DNA of 64,000 bases from Cedecea davisae DSM 4568 (GCF_000412335.2 NZ_KE161030.1:1268515-1332514); one strand, 5' to 3'. Shown: positions 55,856 to 64,000, counted from the stretch's first letter. The notes: generated from the sequence alone by a model not told the origin. Translations and numbers: made by a program.

Positions 55856-57485
55856 AAGCGGCGAGGCGAAGGTACAGAAGGTAAAAAACTGGTCGCCGGT
55901 TTGGATCTTTCCCATCGTAACGGCGCTGATCGGCGCCTGGATCTTGTTTTATCACTATAGCCATCAGGGGCCGGAAGTGACCCTGATAACCGCTAATGCA
56001 GAAGGTATTGAAGGCGGTAAGACTACCATCAAGAGCCGAAGTGTAGATGTTGGCGTGGTGGAAAGCGCGCAGCTGACCGATGACCTGCATCATGTTGAAA
56101 TTAAGGCGCGTCTCAATTCCGGCATGGAAAAGCTGCTGCATAACGATTCCGTGTTTTGGGTGGTGAAGCCGCAGGTTGGCCGCGAAGGTATCTCCGGGCT
56201 GGGGACGCTGCTGTCGGGGGCATACATCGAGCTACAGCCGGGCAGTAAAGGCGAGCAGCCGGAGCGCTATGACTTGCTTGATGCGCCGCCGCTGGCTCCG
56301 CCTGATGCCAAAGGCATACGCATCACGCTGGACAGCAAAAAAGCCGGCCAGCTCACGCCGGGAGACCCGGTACTGTTCCGGGGTTATCGCGTGGGGTCGG
56401 TAGAAACCAGCACCTTTGACACCAATAAACGCGCCATTACCTATCAGCTGTTTATCGGCGCGCCCAACGACAAGCTTATTACCAGCAACGTGCGGTTCTG
56501 GAAAGACAGCGGCATTGCCGTGGACATGTCTTCCCAGGGGATGCGGGTTGAAATGGGCTCCCTCACTACGCTGTTCAGCGGCGGCGTGAGCTTTGACGTG
56601 CCGGAAGGCTGGGAGTGGGGCAAGCCGGTTGAGCCGGGTACCGACTTTAAGCTGTTCGACGATCAGAAAAGTATTCAGGATTCGCTGTATACCGACCACA
56701 TCGATTACCTGATGTTCTTTAAAGATTCGATTCGCGGCCTGCAGCCGGGCGCGCCCGTTGAGTTCCGCGGTATTCGTCTTGGCACGGTGGCTCAGGTGCC
56801 GTTCTTTAACGAGAGCATGCGCCAGAAGCTGAACGACGACTTCCGCATTCCGGTGCTTATCCGCATTGAACCCGAACGCCTGAAAAATATGGTGGGCAAC
56901 GAGGCGGATATCCCGTCTAACCTGAAGGCGCTGATTCAGCGCGGGCTTCGTGCCTCAATGAAAACCGGCAACCTGGTGACCGGCGCGCTGTATATCGATC
57001 TCGACTTCTATCCGAACGAGAAGAAGGTGACTGAAATACTGAGCGTAAGCGGCTATCCGGTGATCCCGACGATGAGCGGTGGCCTGGCGCAAATTCAGCA
57101 AAAACTGCTGGAAACGCTGGATAAAATCAACAATCTGCCGATTACGCCGATGCTGGAGCAGGCGACCAATACGCTTGGCGAAAGCCAGCGCACCATGCGC
57201 CATCTACAGCAGACGCTGGATAATCTGAACAAGATTACCGCCAGCCAGTCGATGCAGCAGCTGCCGGAAGATATGCAAAAAACGCTGCGCGAGCTGAATC
57301 GCAGCATGCAGGGCTTCCAGCCGGGTTCAGCGGCTTATAACAAGATGGTGGCGGATATGCAGCGCTTCGATCAGGTGCTGCGCGAACTCCAGCCGGTGTT
57401 ACGCACGCTGAACGATAAGAGCAACTCGCTGATATTTGAAGCGAAGGATAAAAAGGATCCGCAGCCGAAGAGGGCACAACCATGA
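55845..57485 (+). CDS. pqiB: MCE-domain protein PqiB
   Basis: Inner-membrane-anchored MCE protein that forms a hexameric tunnel across the periplasm. One N-terminal helix (about 22-40, WIFPIVTALIGAWILFY) is followed by three MCE domains (about 45-135, 160-255 and 285-390), then a long coiled-coil needle (about 420-500). ATG 55845 with AGGAG ten bases upstream gives 546 residues, the E. coli length; another ATG six codons earlier lacks that spacing. Confidence 0.97.
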   Translation: MENKSGEAKVQKVKNWSPVWIFPIVTALIGAWILFYHYSHQGPEVTLITANAEGIEGGKTTIKSRSVDVGVVESAQLTDDLHHVEIKARLNSGMEKLLHNDSVFWVVKPQVGREGISGLGTLLSGAYIELQPGSKGEQPERYDLLDAPPLAPPDAKGIRITLDSKKAGQLTPGDPVLFRGYRVGSVETSTFDTNKRAITYQLFIGAPNDKLITSNVRFWKDSGIAVDMSSQGMRVEMGSLTTLFSGGVSFDVPEGWEWGKPVEPGTDFKLFDDQKSIQDSLYTDHIDYLMFFKDSIRGLQPGAPVEFRGIRLGTVAQVPFFNESMRQKLNDDFRIPVLIRIEPERLKNMVGNEADIPSNLKALIQRGLRASMKTGNLVTGALYIDLDFYPNEKKVTEILSVSGYPVIPTMSGGLAQIQQKLLETLDKINNLPITPMLEQATNTLGESQRTMRHLQQTLDNLNKITASQSMQQLPEDMQKTLRELNRSMQGFQPGSAAYNKMVADMQRFDQVLRELQPVLRTLNDKSNSLIFEAKDKKDPQPKRAQP

Positions 57486-58048
57486 AAAAGTGGCTAACGC
57501 TGGCAGCCGTCATCACGCTTTCCGCCTGTAGCGGCAGCGATAACGGCAAAACCTGGTACCAACTGCCGCAAACTTCACAGCCTGCAATGCAGGCGGTGAG
57601 CCAGCCGGGAACGCATTTGCTGTGGGTCGATCAGGTCTCGGTGCCTGACTTCCTCGCCGGCACCGGCGTGGTTTATCAAACCACCGACGTTCAGTACGTT
57701 ATTGCCACCAACAACCTGTGGGCCAGCCCGCTTGACCAGCAGCTGCGTAATACGCTGGTCAGCAACCTGAGCAGCGCGCTGCCGGGCTGGGTGGTTGCAT
57801 CCCAGCCTCTGGGCAACGACCAGCAGGCGCTTAGCGTCAACGTTACCGGCTTCCATGGCCGCTATGACGGGAAGGTGATTGTTAGCGGTGAGTGGCTGGT
57901 GAAACGTCAGGGCGAGATAATTAAGCGTCCGTTCCATATTGAGCTAAAGCAGCAGGCTGACGGTTACGACTCGATGGTGAAAACGCTGGCGCAGGCCTGG
58001 CAGCAGGAGGCGCAAAGCATCGCTTCGCAGATCACACGCCTTAATTAA
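57482..58048 (+). CDS. pqiC: Outer-membrane lipoprotein PqiC (YmbA)
   Basis: Lipoprotein that receives the tip of PqiB at the outer membrane. The signal KKWLTLAAVITLSAC has a lipobox LSAC with the acylated Cys at residue 16. SGS follows it, with no Asp at +2, so outer-membrane sorting is expected. DUF330-type domain of 188 residues total (E. coli 187). Overlaps pqiB by four bases. Confidence 0.96.
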   Translation: MKKWLTLAAVITLSACSGSDNGKTWYQLPQTSQPAMQAVSQPGTHLLWVDQVSVPDFLAGTGVVYQTTDVQYVIATNNLWASPLDQQLRNTLVSNLSSALPGWVVASQPLGNDQQALSVNVTGFHGRYDGKVIVSGEWLVKRQGEIIKRPFHIELKQQADGYDSMVKTLAQAWQQEAQSIASQITRLN

Positions 58049-58068
58049 TAGGTAAAATTAATAGTACA

Positions 58069-58112
58069 AAAAAGCTGCGATTTTCGCCGAAAGGCGGTCG
58101 CAGCTTTTCTTT
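58069..58112 (+). terminator. Terminator of the pqi operon
   Basis: AAAAGCTGCGA and TCGCAGCTTTT enclose an inner CGCC/GGCG hairpin; the tail is TTTTCTTTTTC. Confidence 0.85.
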
Positions 58113-58307
58113 TTCTGTGAACCTGTTAGCAAACCACAAGGCTCTTTTTTTGCCGAAAAGATAATCAGAATAGCGCGTGAATATGACATTGGCGTGAATT
58201 TTGCGCATTGACGGTCGGCTGATTTCACGTTATCCCTTATCTGTGGTTGCACATTTTGTAATCACTGTTTTCTTTTCCACCAGACAATGTAATGAGGGAA
58301 ACGAGGC

Positions 58308-58475
58308 ATGAAGAGACAAAAACGAGATCGCCTGGAACGGGCACATCAACGTGGTTATCAAGCAGGCATCGCCGGACGCTCAAAAGAGATTTGTCCATAT
58401 CAGACTCTGAATCAGAGGTCCTACTGGATGGGAGGCTGGCGAGAAGCCATGGAAGACAGGGCGGTTACTGCGTAA
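58308..58475 (+). CDS. rmf: Ribosome modulation factor
   Basis: Stationary-phase protein that dimerises 70S ribosomes into inactive 100S particles. The 55 codons translate to MKRQKRDRLERAHQRGYQAG, then IAGRSKEICPYQTLNQRSYW and MGGWREAMEDRAVTA, almost identical to E. coli RMF. ACGAGG precedes the ATG. It is a monocistronic gene between the pqi terminator and its own terminator. Confidence 0.98.
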   Translation: MKRQKRDRLERAHQRGYQAGIAGRSKEICPYQTLNQRSYWMGGWREAMEDRAVTA

Positions 58476-58495
58476 TCACTGTCTCTTTAGAAAAA

Positions 58496-58528
58496 GAAAC
58501 CTCCGCAGCGCGGAGGTTTCGCCTTTTT
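58496..58528. terminator. Terminator after rmf, shared with the ABC importer operon
   Basis: Perfect 11-bp stem GAAACCTCCGC/GCGGAGGTTTC with a 3-base loop. On the plus strand GCC-TTTTT follows, and on the minus strand TTTTTC follows directly, so it can end both convergent transcripts. Confidence 0.88.
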
Positions 58529-58544
58529 AGCGGTATGTAAACCA

Positions 58545-59615
58545 TCAGAGTTTAGGGAAGACCCAAACGTGCTGCTCGGGCAGAGACAAGCCATATTCAC
58601 GAGCTTCACGTATCTCGCTGCCATAGGCACGGACAACAAAGTCATCGCCCGCGGTGCGGAACAGATACTCCCAGCGGTCGCCAAGGTACATGCTGGTCAA
58701 CAGCGGCAGCTTCATGCCGTTATCACCCGGCTGTTCCACCAGACGCACCTGCTCGACTCGTATTACGGCAGTGCCTTCCTGCCCGGCTTCGACGCCTTCA
58801 CCTGCCAGCCCCCACAAAGCCCAGCCGCTGCCTTCTATGCGGGCTTTACCGTCTCGAACTTCAGTCACTTTGCCGTTTAGCCGGTTATTACTGCCCATAA
58901 ACTCGGCGGTAAACAGCGTTTTTGGCGAGCCGTACATCTCCTGCGGCGTACCCTGCTGCTCTATTTTGCCGTTGTTCAGCAGCAGGATGCGGTCGGAAAT
59001 CGCCATCGCCTCATTCTGGTCGTGGGTGACCATCAGCGCCGACAGCCCCAGCTTGATAATCAATTCGCGCAGGAACACTCTGGCCTCTTCGCGCAGCTTG
59101 GCATCAAGGTTGGAGAGCGGCTCATCAAGCAGAATAACAGGGGGGTTATAGACCAATGCCCGCCCGATGGCTACCCGCTGCTGCTGGCCGCCGGAGAGCT
59201 GGTAAGGGTGGCGTTTGCCGAGATGGCCCAGGCCCAGCTGGTCCAGCACCGCCTGAACCCGCTGGTTGATTTCCGCCGCCGCCACTTTGCGCAGTTTCAG
59301 CGGATAGGCAACGTTCTCAAACACCGTTTTATGCGGCCACAGCGCGTAGGACTGAAATACCAGCCCCAGATTACGCTCTTCCGCCGGGATTTCTTTGCGA
59401 GTAGCGCCGTCAAAAACGTTATTTTTGCCGATAACAATAGCGCCCTGGCTCGGTTTTTCCAGCCCGGCAACGGCGCGCAGCAGCGTGGTTTTACCGCTTC
59501 CCGAAGGGCCAAGCAGCGACACGACCTCGCCGCGTTTTAGCTCCATAGAAACGCCTTTCAGCACCGGATTATCGCCGTAGGTTAAGTGCAGGTTCTCGAC
59601 CGATAACTCAATCAT
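58545..59615 (-). CDS. ABC importer ATPase (FbpC/PotA type)
   Basis: ATP-binding subunit of an importer, 356 residues. Walker A GPSGSGKTT, Q-loop VFQSYALWPH, signature LSGGQQQRVAIGRAL, Walker B VILLDEPLSNLD and switch His in VTHDQNEA are all present. A C-terminal TOBE-like domain (about 240-356) is typical of iron(III), polyamine, sulfate and phosphonate importers. It overlaps the permease gene by eight bases and is the last of three genes. E. coli K-12 has no such operon here. The substrate is not known. Confidence 0.9.
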   Translation of the reverse strand: MIELSVENLHLTYGDNPVLKGVSMELKRGEVVSLLGPSGSGKTTLLRAVAGLEKPSQGAIVIGKNNVFDGATRKEIPAEERNLGLVFQSYALWPHKTVFENVAYPLKLRKVAAAEINQRVQAVLDQLGLGHLGKRHPYQLSGGQQQRVAIGRALVYNPPVILLDEPLSNLDAKLREEARVFLRELIIKLGLSALMVTHDQNEAMAISDRILLLNNGKIEQQGTPQEMYGSPKTLFTAEFMGSNNRLNGKVTEVRDGKARIEGSGWALWGLAGEGVEAGQEGTAVIRVEQVRLVEQPGDNGMKLPLLTSMYLGDRWEYLFRTAGDDFVVRAYGSEIREAREYGLSLPEQHVWVFPKL

Positions 59616-61377
59616 GTAATTTCACTCCAAAACGAAGGGCAATGCCCAGCCCTAACACCACAAGCAGAATATTAATAAACGAGAGCGCGGCGACGATATC
59701 AATCGCGCCAGCCGCCCAGAGCGAGACCAGCATGGAACCGATGGTTTCGGTGCCCGGAGAGAGCAGGTATACGCCGGTGGAATACTCGCGCTCGAAAATC
59801 AGGAACATCAGCAGCCATGAGCCGATCAGGCCGTATCGCGACAGCGGGATGGTGACGTGGCGGGTAATTTGCCCGCGCGTGGCTCCGGTACTGCGCGCGG
59901 CCTCTTCCAGCTCCGGCCCAACTTGTAATAGCGTTGAGGAGATAAGCCGCAGCCCGTAGGCCATCCACACTACGGTATAGGCGAGCCAGACGCTGAAAAT
60001 GGTGCTGCGCAGCGAACGTAGCCAGACAATCAGGTTGTCACGCAGCCACTGTGACCACGGCATGCCGGAAAGCCAGCCGGATTTCAGCGCATTGTCGAGC
60101 CACATCGGCAGGAATAAAAACACCCACAGAAAAGCAAGACCGGCCAGCAGGCCCGGTACGGCGCGCGGCACCAGTACGCTGTAGTCGAGGAAGCGGGTTA
60201 CGTTATCCGGCTTGCGGTGCATCGCGATGCCGATAAATAGATAACACGCTACCGCCAGCGCGCCGCCGATAACGCCGATAGCCATTGAGTTAACGATGGC
60301 GCGCAGCAGGTTCGGCTGCTCCCAGATGGTGCGGAAGGTGTTCAGAGACAGCTCGTCCCACAGCGAAACGCCGACGCCCCAGTTGGAAATAAAGGCGCGC
60401 AGCACCACGCCAATTAGCGGCACGCCGATGGTTACGGTCAGCCAGAAGGCGACAACCGCTCCGGCAACCCAGCGCCATTTACCCAGCGGCAGGGCACGAG
60501 CCTGAGAGGCTTTGCCTTTGACGGTGACAAACCGGTTGGCGGTGCGCATAAGACGGCGCTGGAGCATCACCAGCGGGATAGTGATGCAAATCAGCACCAC
60601 GGCTACCGCCGCCATCAGATGATAAGACGGCGTCCCAAGTTTATTGGTCAACTGGTAGAGATAAGTTGCCAGTACCATGTTGCCTTCAGGGTCACCCAGG
60701 ACCAGCATCAGGCCAAACACTTCCAGGCCGAGGAAGAACAGCAACACCGTGGCGTACAGCATCGCCGGGCGCACCATCGGCAGGCTGACGGCGGTCATCA
60801 CCTGAAGAGGAGAGGCTCCGGCGGTACGGGCCGCTTCTTCGACATCTGAGCCAACGCTGCGCAGCGCCGAAGAGATATAGAGATAGGCGTGCGGAACGTG
60901 GGTCAGCCCGGCAATCACCACGATGCTGGACATGTCGTAGATATTCCACGGTACAAAACCAATCAGCGACTGCGCCCACAGAGAGAAGAAGCCCACCGGC
61001 CCGGCGGCCACAACATAGCCAAAGCCGAGAACCATAGGCGAAACAAAGATGGGCACCAGAATCAACGGCTCAATGATACGCCTGCCAGGCAGGTCGGTAC
61101 GCACCATCAAAAAGGCCAGGATCCCACCCAGCGGAATAGCGATGACTACCAGCCCGAATGCCAGAATAAAGCCGCTCTTCAGCGCCTTATAGAAGTCAGG
61201 GTCGGTAAAGATGAAAGCAAAGGACTCAAGACTCCACTCTTTTGACGGCGAGAAAAACGGCGCGGAGAGGAAGCTTTGTATAACGATAAACGACAGCGGA
61301 ATATAGATAACCAGCGCAGTTATCAGCACCACAATGCCGCGCGGCAGGCTCTGCCACTTTCTGCGAAATGCATCCAT
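59608..61377 (-). CDS. ABC importer permease, two fused halves
   Basis: Inner-membrane permease of 589 residues in which two permease domains are joined, as in FbpB/AfuB-type proteins, so one polypeptide can form the whole channel. About twelve hydrophobic helices are readable. Two EAA loops are clear: VEEAARTAGASPLQVMTAVS (about residue 178) and LEEAARSTGATRGQITRHVT (about 497). It follows the binding-protein gene after 87 bases and overlaps the ATPase gene by eight. Confidence 0.92.
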   Translation of the reverse strand: MDAFRRKWQSLPRGIVVLITALVIYIPLSFIVIQSFLSAPFFSPSKEWSLESFAFIFTDPDFYKALKSGFILAFGLVVIAIPLGGILAFLMVRTDLPGRRIIEPLILVPIFVSPMVLGFGYVVAAGPVGFFSLWAQSLIGFVPWNIYDMSSIVVIAGLTHVPHAYLYISSALRSVGSDVEEAARTAGASPLQVMTAVSLPMVRPAMLYATVLLFFLGLEVFGLMLVLGDPEGNMVLATYLYQLTNKLGTPSYHLMAAVAVVLICITIPLVMLQRRLMRTANRFVTVKGKASQARALPLGKWRWVAGAVVAFWLTVTIGVPLIGVVLRAFISNWGVGVSLWDELSLNTFRTIWEQPNLLRAIVNSMAIGVIGGALAVACYLFIGIAMHRKPDNVTRFLDYSVLVPRAVPGLLAGLAFLWVFLFLPMWLDNALKSGWLSGMPWSQWLRDNLIVWLRSLRSTIFSVWLAYTVVWMAYGLRLISSTLLQVGPELEEAARSTGATRGQITRHVTIPLSRYGLIGSWLLMFLIFEREYSTGVYLLSPGTETIGSMLVSLWAAGAIDIVAALSFINILLVVLGLGIALRFGVKLHD

Positions 61378-61431
61378 GTAACTATCCCTCAGGTCAGTAA
61401 GCCTGAATAACGTAGTGCGTTGGAGTAATAG

Positions 61432-61454
61432 GAGGCACTCCCGAAGAAGCGCCT
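61432..61454 (-). other. Hairpin between binding protein and permease genes
   Basis: GAGGC (61432-61436) and GCCTC (61450-61454) can pair across 13 bases just after the binding-protein stop. There is no T-run. Such hairpins in importer operons often protect the upstream mRNA and so favour surplus binding protein; that role is inferred. Confidence 0.4.
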
Positions 61455-61464
61455 CATGCAGGGG

Positions 61465-62553
61465 TTATTTGGCGGCGGCTTCGCGCCATTGCTTGATGTA
61501 ATCGAGGCGTTTTTTCTGCTGCAAGTATTCGAGCAGGGTTTCATCAACCGGGATAGGTTTCAGCGCGTTGCCCAGCTTTTTGGTCAAGCCGTCAATATCG
61601 TTGTCGCCTTCTACGTCATTGCGGATAGACGGAATATCCGCCTGGTTGGCGAGGATGTTCTGCCCTTTCTCAGACAGCACATAGTCTATCCACAGCCTGG
61701 CGGCGTTGCCGTTTTTAGCCTGTTCGCTGATGAAGGACACGCGGGAAAGCACCAGCGTGTAGTCTTTGGGATAAGCAATACCCAGCGAGGCGTCCGTTTT
61801 GGCGCGGGCTTCGGCGTAGGAGCCGAGGATGTTGAAGCCGATAAGGTTTTCACCGGAGGAGACTCGCTCCATCATCGTACCGGTGGAAGACTGGACCGCC
61901 AGACCACCTTTAGCAACGTCTGCCAGGGTCTTGAAGTAGTTCGGATCGGCCTTATAGTCCTGCACCGAGAGCATAAAACCGAGGCCAGATTTTTCGATAT
62001 CGTAAGTGGTGACTTTTTTGCTGAACTTTTCCGGCTGGCTGGCGATAAGCTTAGCCAGCGCCGCGTGGCTGTCCGGCACTTCATTAGCCGGGATCAGGCG
62101 TTTGTTATAGATAAAGATAACCGGCTCGTAGGTCGTGCCGTAGGCTTTGTCTTTCCACACCGCCCATTTAGGCAACTGGCCCTGCTCGGGAGATTTGTAT
62201 TCCTGAGCGTAGTCGGTGGCAAGCTTGAGCGCGGTATCCATCGAGGAGCTCCAGACCACGTCGCCGCTGGTACCGCCTGCCGCCTGCTCGCTGATATAAC
62301 GGTTGTACAGCTCGGTACTGTTCATATCGTTATATTCTACCTTAATGCCCGGGTAAGCCGCTTCGAACCCCTGGATAAGCGGTGCGGCGGTTTTGGTATC
62401 GGTGGTGGAGTAGAGCACCACTTTGCCTTCTTTGGTCGCGGCGTCGATGATTTTTTGATATTCGGCCGGGTAACCCTGAGGCACGGCAGAAAGCGCGGAG
62501 GTAGAGAGCAGCACGGTAGAAGCGATTAAAGAGATGCGTAACTTATTCGACAT
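61465..62553 (-). CDS. ABC importer periplasmic substrate-binding protein (AfuA/COG1840-like)
   Basis: Periplasmic receptor of 362 residues. The signal peptide covers about 23 residues (LLSTSALSA before VPQGYP). The mature part begins GKVVLYSTTDTKTAAPLIQG, with GDVVWSSSMD, and fits the iron(III)/sugar-phosphate/phosphonate-type binding proteins. The tandem tyrosines that bind iron in FbpA are not present (no YY anywhere), so ferric iron is doubtful. It is the first gene of the operon. The 232 bases before it carry the fabA terminator and probably its promoter, which I could not define. Confidence 0.88.
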   Translation of the reverse strand: MSNKLRISLIASTVLLSTSALSAVPQGYPAEYQKIIDAATKEGKVVLYSTTDTKTAAPLIQGFEAAYPGIKVEYNDMNSTELYNRYISEQAAGGTSGDVVWSSSMDTALKLATDYAQEYKSPEQGQLPKWAVWKDKAYGTTYEPVIFIYNKRLIPANEVPDSHAALAKLIASQPEKFSKKVTTYDIEKSGLGFMLSVQDYKADPNYFKTLADVAKGGLAVQSSTGTMMERVSSGENLIGFNILGSYAEARAKTDASLGIAYPKDYTLVLSRVSFISEQAKNGNAARLWIDYVLSEKGQNILANQADIPSIRNDVEGDNDIDGLTKKLGNALKPIPVDETLLEYLQQKKRLDYIKQWREAAAK

Positions 62554-62724
62554 TATTGTTAACCTCTAGTTACATTTGAGAAACTAAAAATCAACATAGC
62601 GTATAACCTTTGCCAGACAAGAGGGGGCGTTTTTTATCTTTACGATTTGTGATTTCGAACGTTGTTTAAGCAATTAACACCATAAAAACCACGGAGGAAG
62701 TTCGCGGATTGGCGTTTGGCAAAA

Positions 62725-62760
62725 ACAAAAAAAGCACCCATTGATGACAATGGATGCCTT
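62725..62760 (-). terminator. Terminator of fabA
   Basis: On the minus strand GGCATCCATTG and CAATGGGTGCT pair (two wobbles) around TCAT and run into a seven-T tail. Confidence 0.9.
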
Positions 62761-62785
62761 ATCGGTAAAGCTTAATGAAATCGTA

Positions 62786-63304
62786 TTAGAAAGCGGTAGT
62801 GTCTTTAAACAGACCCACTTTCATGTCGGTGGCGGTGTAAATCACGCGGCCATCAACCAGCACTTCGCCATCGGCCATGCCCATAATCAGGCGACGATTG
62901 ATAACGCGCTTAAAATGAATACGGTAGCTGACTTTTTTTGCCGTTGGCAGGATTTGCCCCGCCAGTTTGACCTCGCCCACGCCCAGCGCGCGGCCTTTGC
63001 CTTCGCCGCCGAGCCAGCCCAGGTAGAAACCAACCAACTGCCACATTGCGTCCAGGCCCAGACAGCCAGGCATTACCGGATCGCCAATAAAGTGGCAAGC
63101 AAAGAACCAGAGATCAGGGGTGATATCTAATTCTGCTTCAACGTAACCTTTATCGAAGTTACCGCCGTCTTCGGTCATCTTGACCACGCGGTCCATCATC
63201 AGCATAGGAGGTGCGGGTAACCGTGGGCCTTCAGCGCCAAACAGTTCGCCACGCCCTGAGGCAAGAAGATCTTCTTTCGTATAGGATTCGCGTTTATCTA
63301 CCAT
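62786..63304 (-). CDS. fabA: 3-hydroxydecanoyl-ACP dehydratase/isomerase
   Basis: Introduces the double bond for unsaturated fatty acids by dehydrating 3-hydroxydecanoyl-ACP and isomerising the product. It has 172 residues, equal to E. coli. Hot-dog fold; the active-site His is in [21 protein letters not shown] (about H71), with the Asp in GLDAMWQL. The FadR and FabR sites upstream match known control in E. coli. Confidence 0.99.
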   Translation of the reverse strand: MVDKRESYTKEDLLASGRGELFGAEGPRLPAPPMLMMDRVVKMTEDGGNFDKGYVEAELDITPDLWFFACHFIGDPVMPGCLGLDAMWQLVGFYLGWLGGEGKGRALGVGEVKLAGQILPTAKKVSYRIHFKRVINRRLIMGMADGEVLVDGRVIYTATDMKVGLFKDTTAF

Positions 63305-63320
63305 GTCTACAGTAAGCCTT

Positions 63321-63326
63321 TTTATA
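63321..63326 (-). promoter_or_regulatory. Candidate -10 element of fabA
   Basis: TATAAA on the minus strand lies 17 bases before the fabA start codon. FabR and FadR sites lie just upstream at the expected spacing (-35 region and about -40). Confidence 0.55.
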
Positions 63327-63341
63327 ATGAAGCACGCAGGT

Positions 63342-63360
63342 TAGCTAACACGTGTACGCT
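63342..63360 (-). promoter_or_regulatory. FabR site of fabA
   Basis: AGCGTACACGTGTTAGCTA on the minus strand contains the imperfect palindrome AGCGTACA-CGTGTTAGCT that FabR binds upstream of E. coli fabA and fabB. Confidence 0.75.
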
Positions 63361-63378
63361 CAACAAGTCCGATCAGTT
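63361..63378 (-). promoter_or_regulatory. FadR site of fabA
   Basis: AACTGATCGGACTTGTTG on the minus strand is, as I recall it, the same as the FadR activator site of E. coli fabA. It straddles the stop codon of lonH (63373-63375). Confidence 0.85.
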
Positions 63379-64000
63379 GTGGTTGAACCAGTTGAGCCAG
63401 CGTAGCGGCCAGGGGAAACGATGGCGAACATCCGGTGCCAGCGCCTGAGCAATACGCTCCTGCACCGCGCGCATCAGGGTATTCTGCCCTTCGCCGTCCC
63501 ACGGGAGACTGGTCAATAACGGTAATGCATCGGCTATGTCGTCAATTGCCCAGATGGAAAATTTATTTTGCTCAACGGCTTCCAGCACATCTTTATGCAG
63601 CGAAAGATGGCGCACGTTGGCCGAAGGAATAATCACGCCCTGCTGGCCGCTGAATTCACGCTGCTGGCAGATGCGGAAGAAACCTTCAATTTTTTCGTTC
63701 AGCCCGCCCACCGGCTGCACGCGACCAAACTGATCTACCGATCCGGTAATCGCGATGTGTTGATAAATCGGCACATTGGAGAGGGCGCTGATAAGCGCAC
63801 ACAGCTCGGCCATCGAGGCGCTATCGCCATCCACTTCGCTGTAGGACTGCTCGAAGGTGATGGAAGCTGAGAACGGGATCTGCTGATCGAGCTGCAGCTC
63901 GGACATCAGAAACGCCTGCATGATCATCATGCCTTTGGCATGAATGTTACCGCCAAGCTCGGCTTTACGCTCAACGTCGGTGAACTCGCCGTCGCCCACG
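63373..64000 (-). CDS. ycbZ: Lon-like protease LonH (YcbZ), C-terminal part
   Basis: Putative ATP-dependent protease of the Lon family without the usual N-domain. Only the last 209 of roughly 586 residues are inside the window, and the frame is open to the edge. The protease domain is complete: catalytic Ser in EVDGDSASMAEL and Lys in VQPVGGLNEKIEGFF, spaced as in Lon. It is followed by the end region WPLRWLNWFNHN. The first codon at the edge is GTG, read here as internal Val. It precedes fabA on the same strand, as in E. coli. Confidence 0.93.
   Translation of the reverse strand, partial: VGDGEFTDVERKAELGGNIHAKGMMIMQAFLMSELQLDQQIPFSASITFEQSYSEVDGDSASMAELCALISALSNVPIYQHIAITGSVDQFGRVQPVGGLNEKIEGFFRICQQREFSGQQGVIIPSANVRHLSLHKDVLEAVEQNKFSIWAIDDIADALPLLTSLPWDGEGQNTLMRAVQERIAQALAPDVRHRFPWPLRWLNWFNHN

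Noticed and set aside
61465-62553. Naming the ABC importer afuABC, fbpABC or phnSTUV
   Set aside because: Architecture fits all three types, but no sequence feature fixes the substrate, and the iron-binding tyrosine pair is missing.

Overview
The window is chromosomal DNA of an enterobacterium. Almost every gene is recognisable as an Escherichia coli ortholog, and the order follows the E. coli stretch from ycaD to ycbZ/lonH (about 20-22 min on that map). It differs from E. coli in four ways: ycaM/ycaN/ycaK are absent (an unrelated-looking LysR gene sits there), ycaP and ycaL are absent, and a three-gene ABC importer lies between rmf and fabA. The genus cannot be fixed from sequence alone. Protein identity (PflB, RpsA, Cmk, MukB near-identical to E. 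coli as I remember them) points to family Enterobacteriaceae. The OmpF loops look more like Serratia/Yersinia porins. No rRNA, tRNA, CRISPR array, IS element or prophage was seen.

Layout. 1-1.9 kb: end of the MFS transporter ycaD and a LysR regulator. 1.9-8.2 kb (minus): the anaerobic pyruvate/formate block pflA-pflB-focA with a strong FNR box, and ycaO. 8.5-14.1 kb (plus): serC-aroA (serine and aromatic synthesis), cmk-rpsA, ihfB. 14.3-21.5 kb (plus): comEC, msbA-lpxK (lipid A), ycaQ, ycaR-kdsB (Kdo activation). 21.7-30.7 kb: ycbJ (apparent pseudokinase), elyC (minus), cmoM and the condensin operon mukFEB. 30.9-34.1 kb: ldtD and mepK, which make and cut 3-3 peptidoglycan cross-links, and ycbL. 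34.2-40.1 kb (minus): aspC, ompF, asnS, pncB. 40.4-43.0 kb: pepN. 43.1-47.4 kb (minus): the complete ssuEADCB alkanesulfonate operon. 47.6-58.5 kb: pyrD, zapC, ycbX (minus), rlmKL, uup, pqiABC, rmf. 58.5-62.6 kb (minus): the accessory ABC importer. 62.8-64 kb (minus): fabA and the C-terminal part of lonH.

How the genes work together. Much of the window serves the cell envelope: lipid A and Kdo (msbA, lpxK, kdsB), peptidoglycan (ldtD, mepK, elyC), lipid trafficking (pqiABC), porin (ompF) and unsaturated fatty acids (fabA). A second theme is translation (rpsA, rlmKL, uup, rmf, asnS, cmoM, ycaO), and a third is chromosome and division biology (mukFEB, ihfB, zapC). Several textbook regulatory sites are readable: FNR before focA, a perfect NadR palindrome before pncB, the CTP-sensing hairpin and Pur box before pyrD, an OmpR site before ompF, and FadR and FabR sites before fabA.

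I found no clearly undescribed multi-gene system. The points most worth a second look are the kinase-like protein YcbJ, whose three catalytic positions all appear substituted, the orphan ABC importer of unknown substrate, and the LysR gene with a perfect 12-bp palindrome in front of it.
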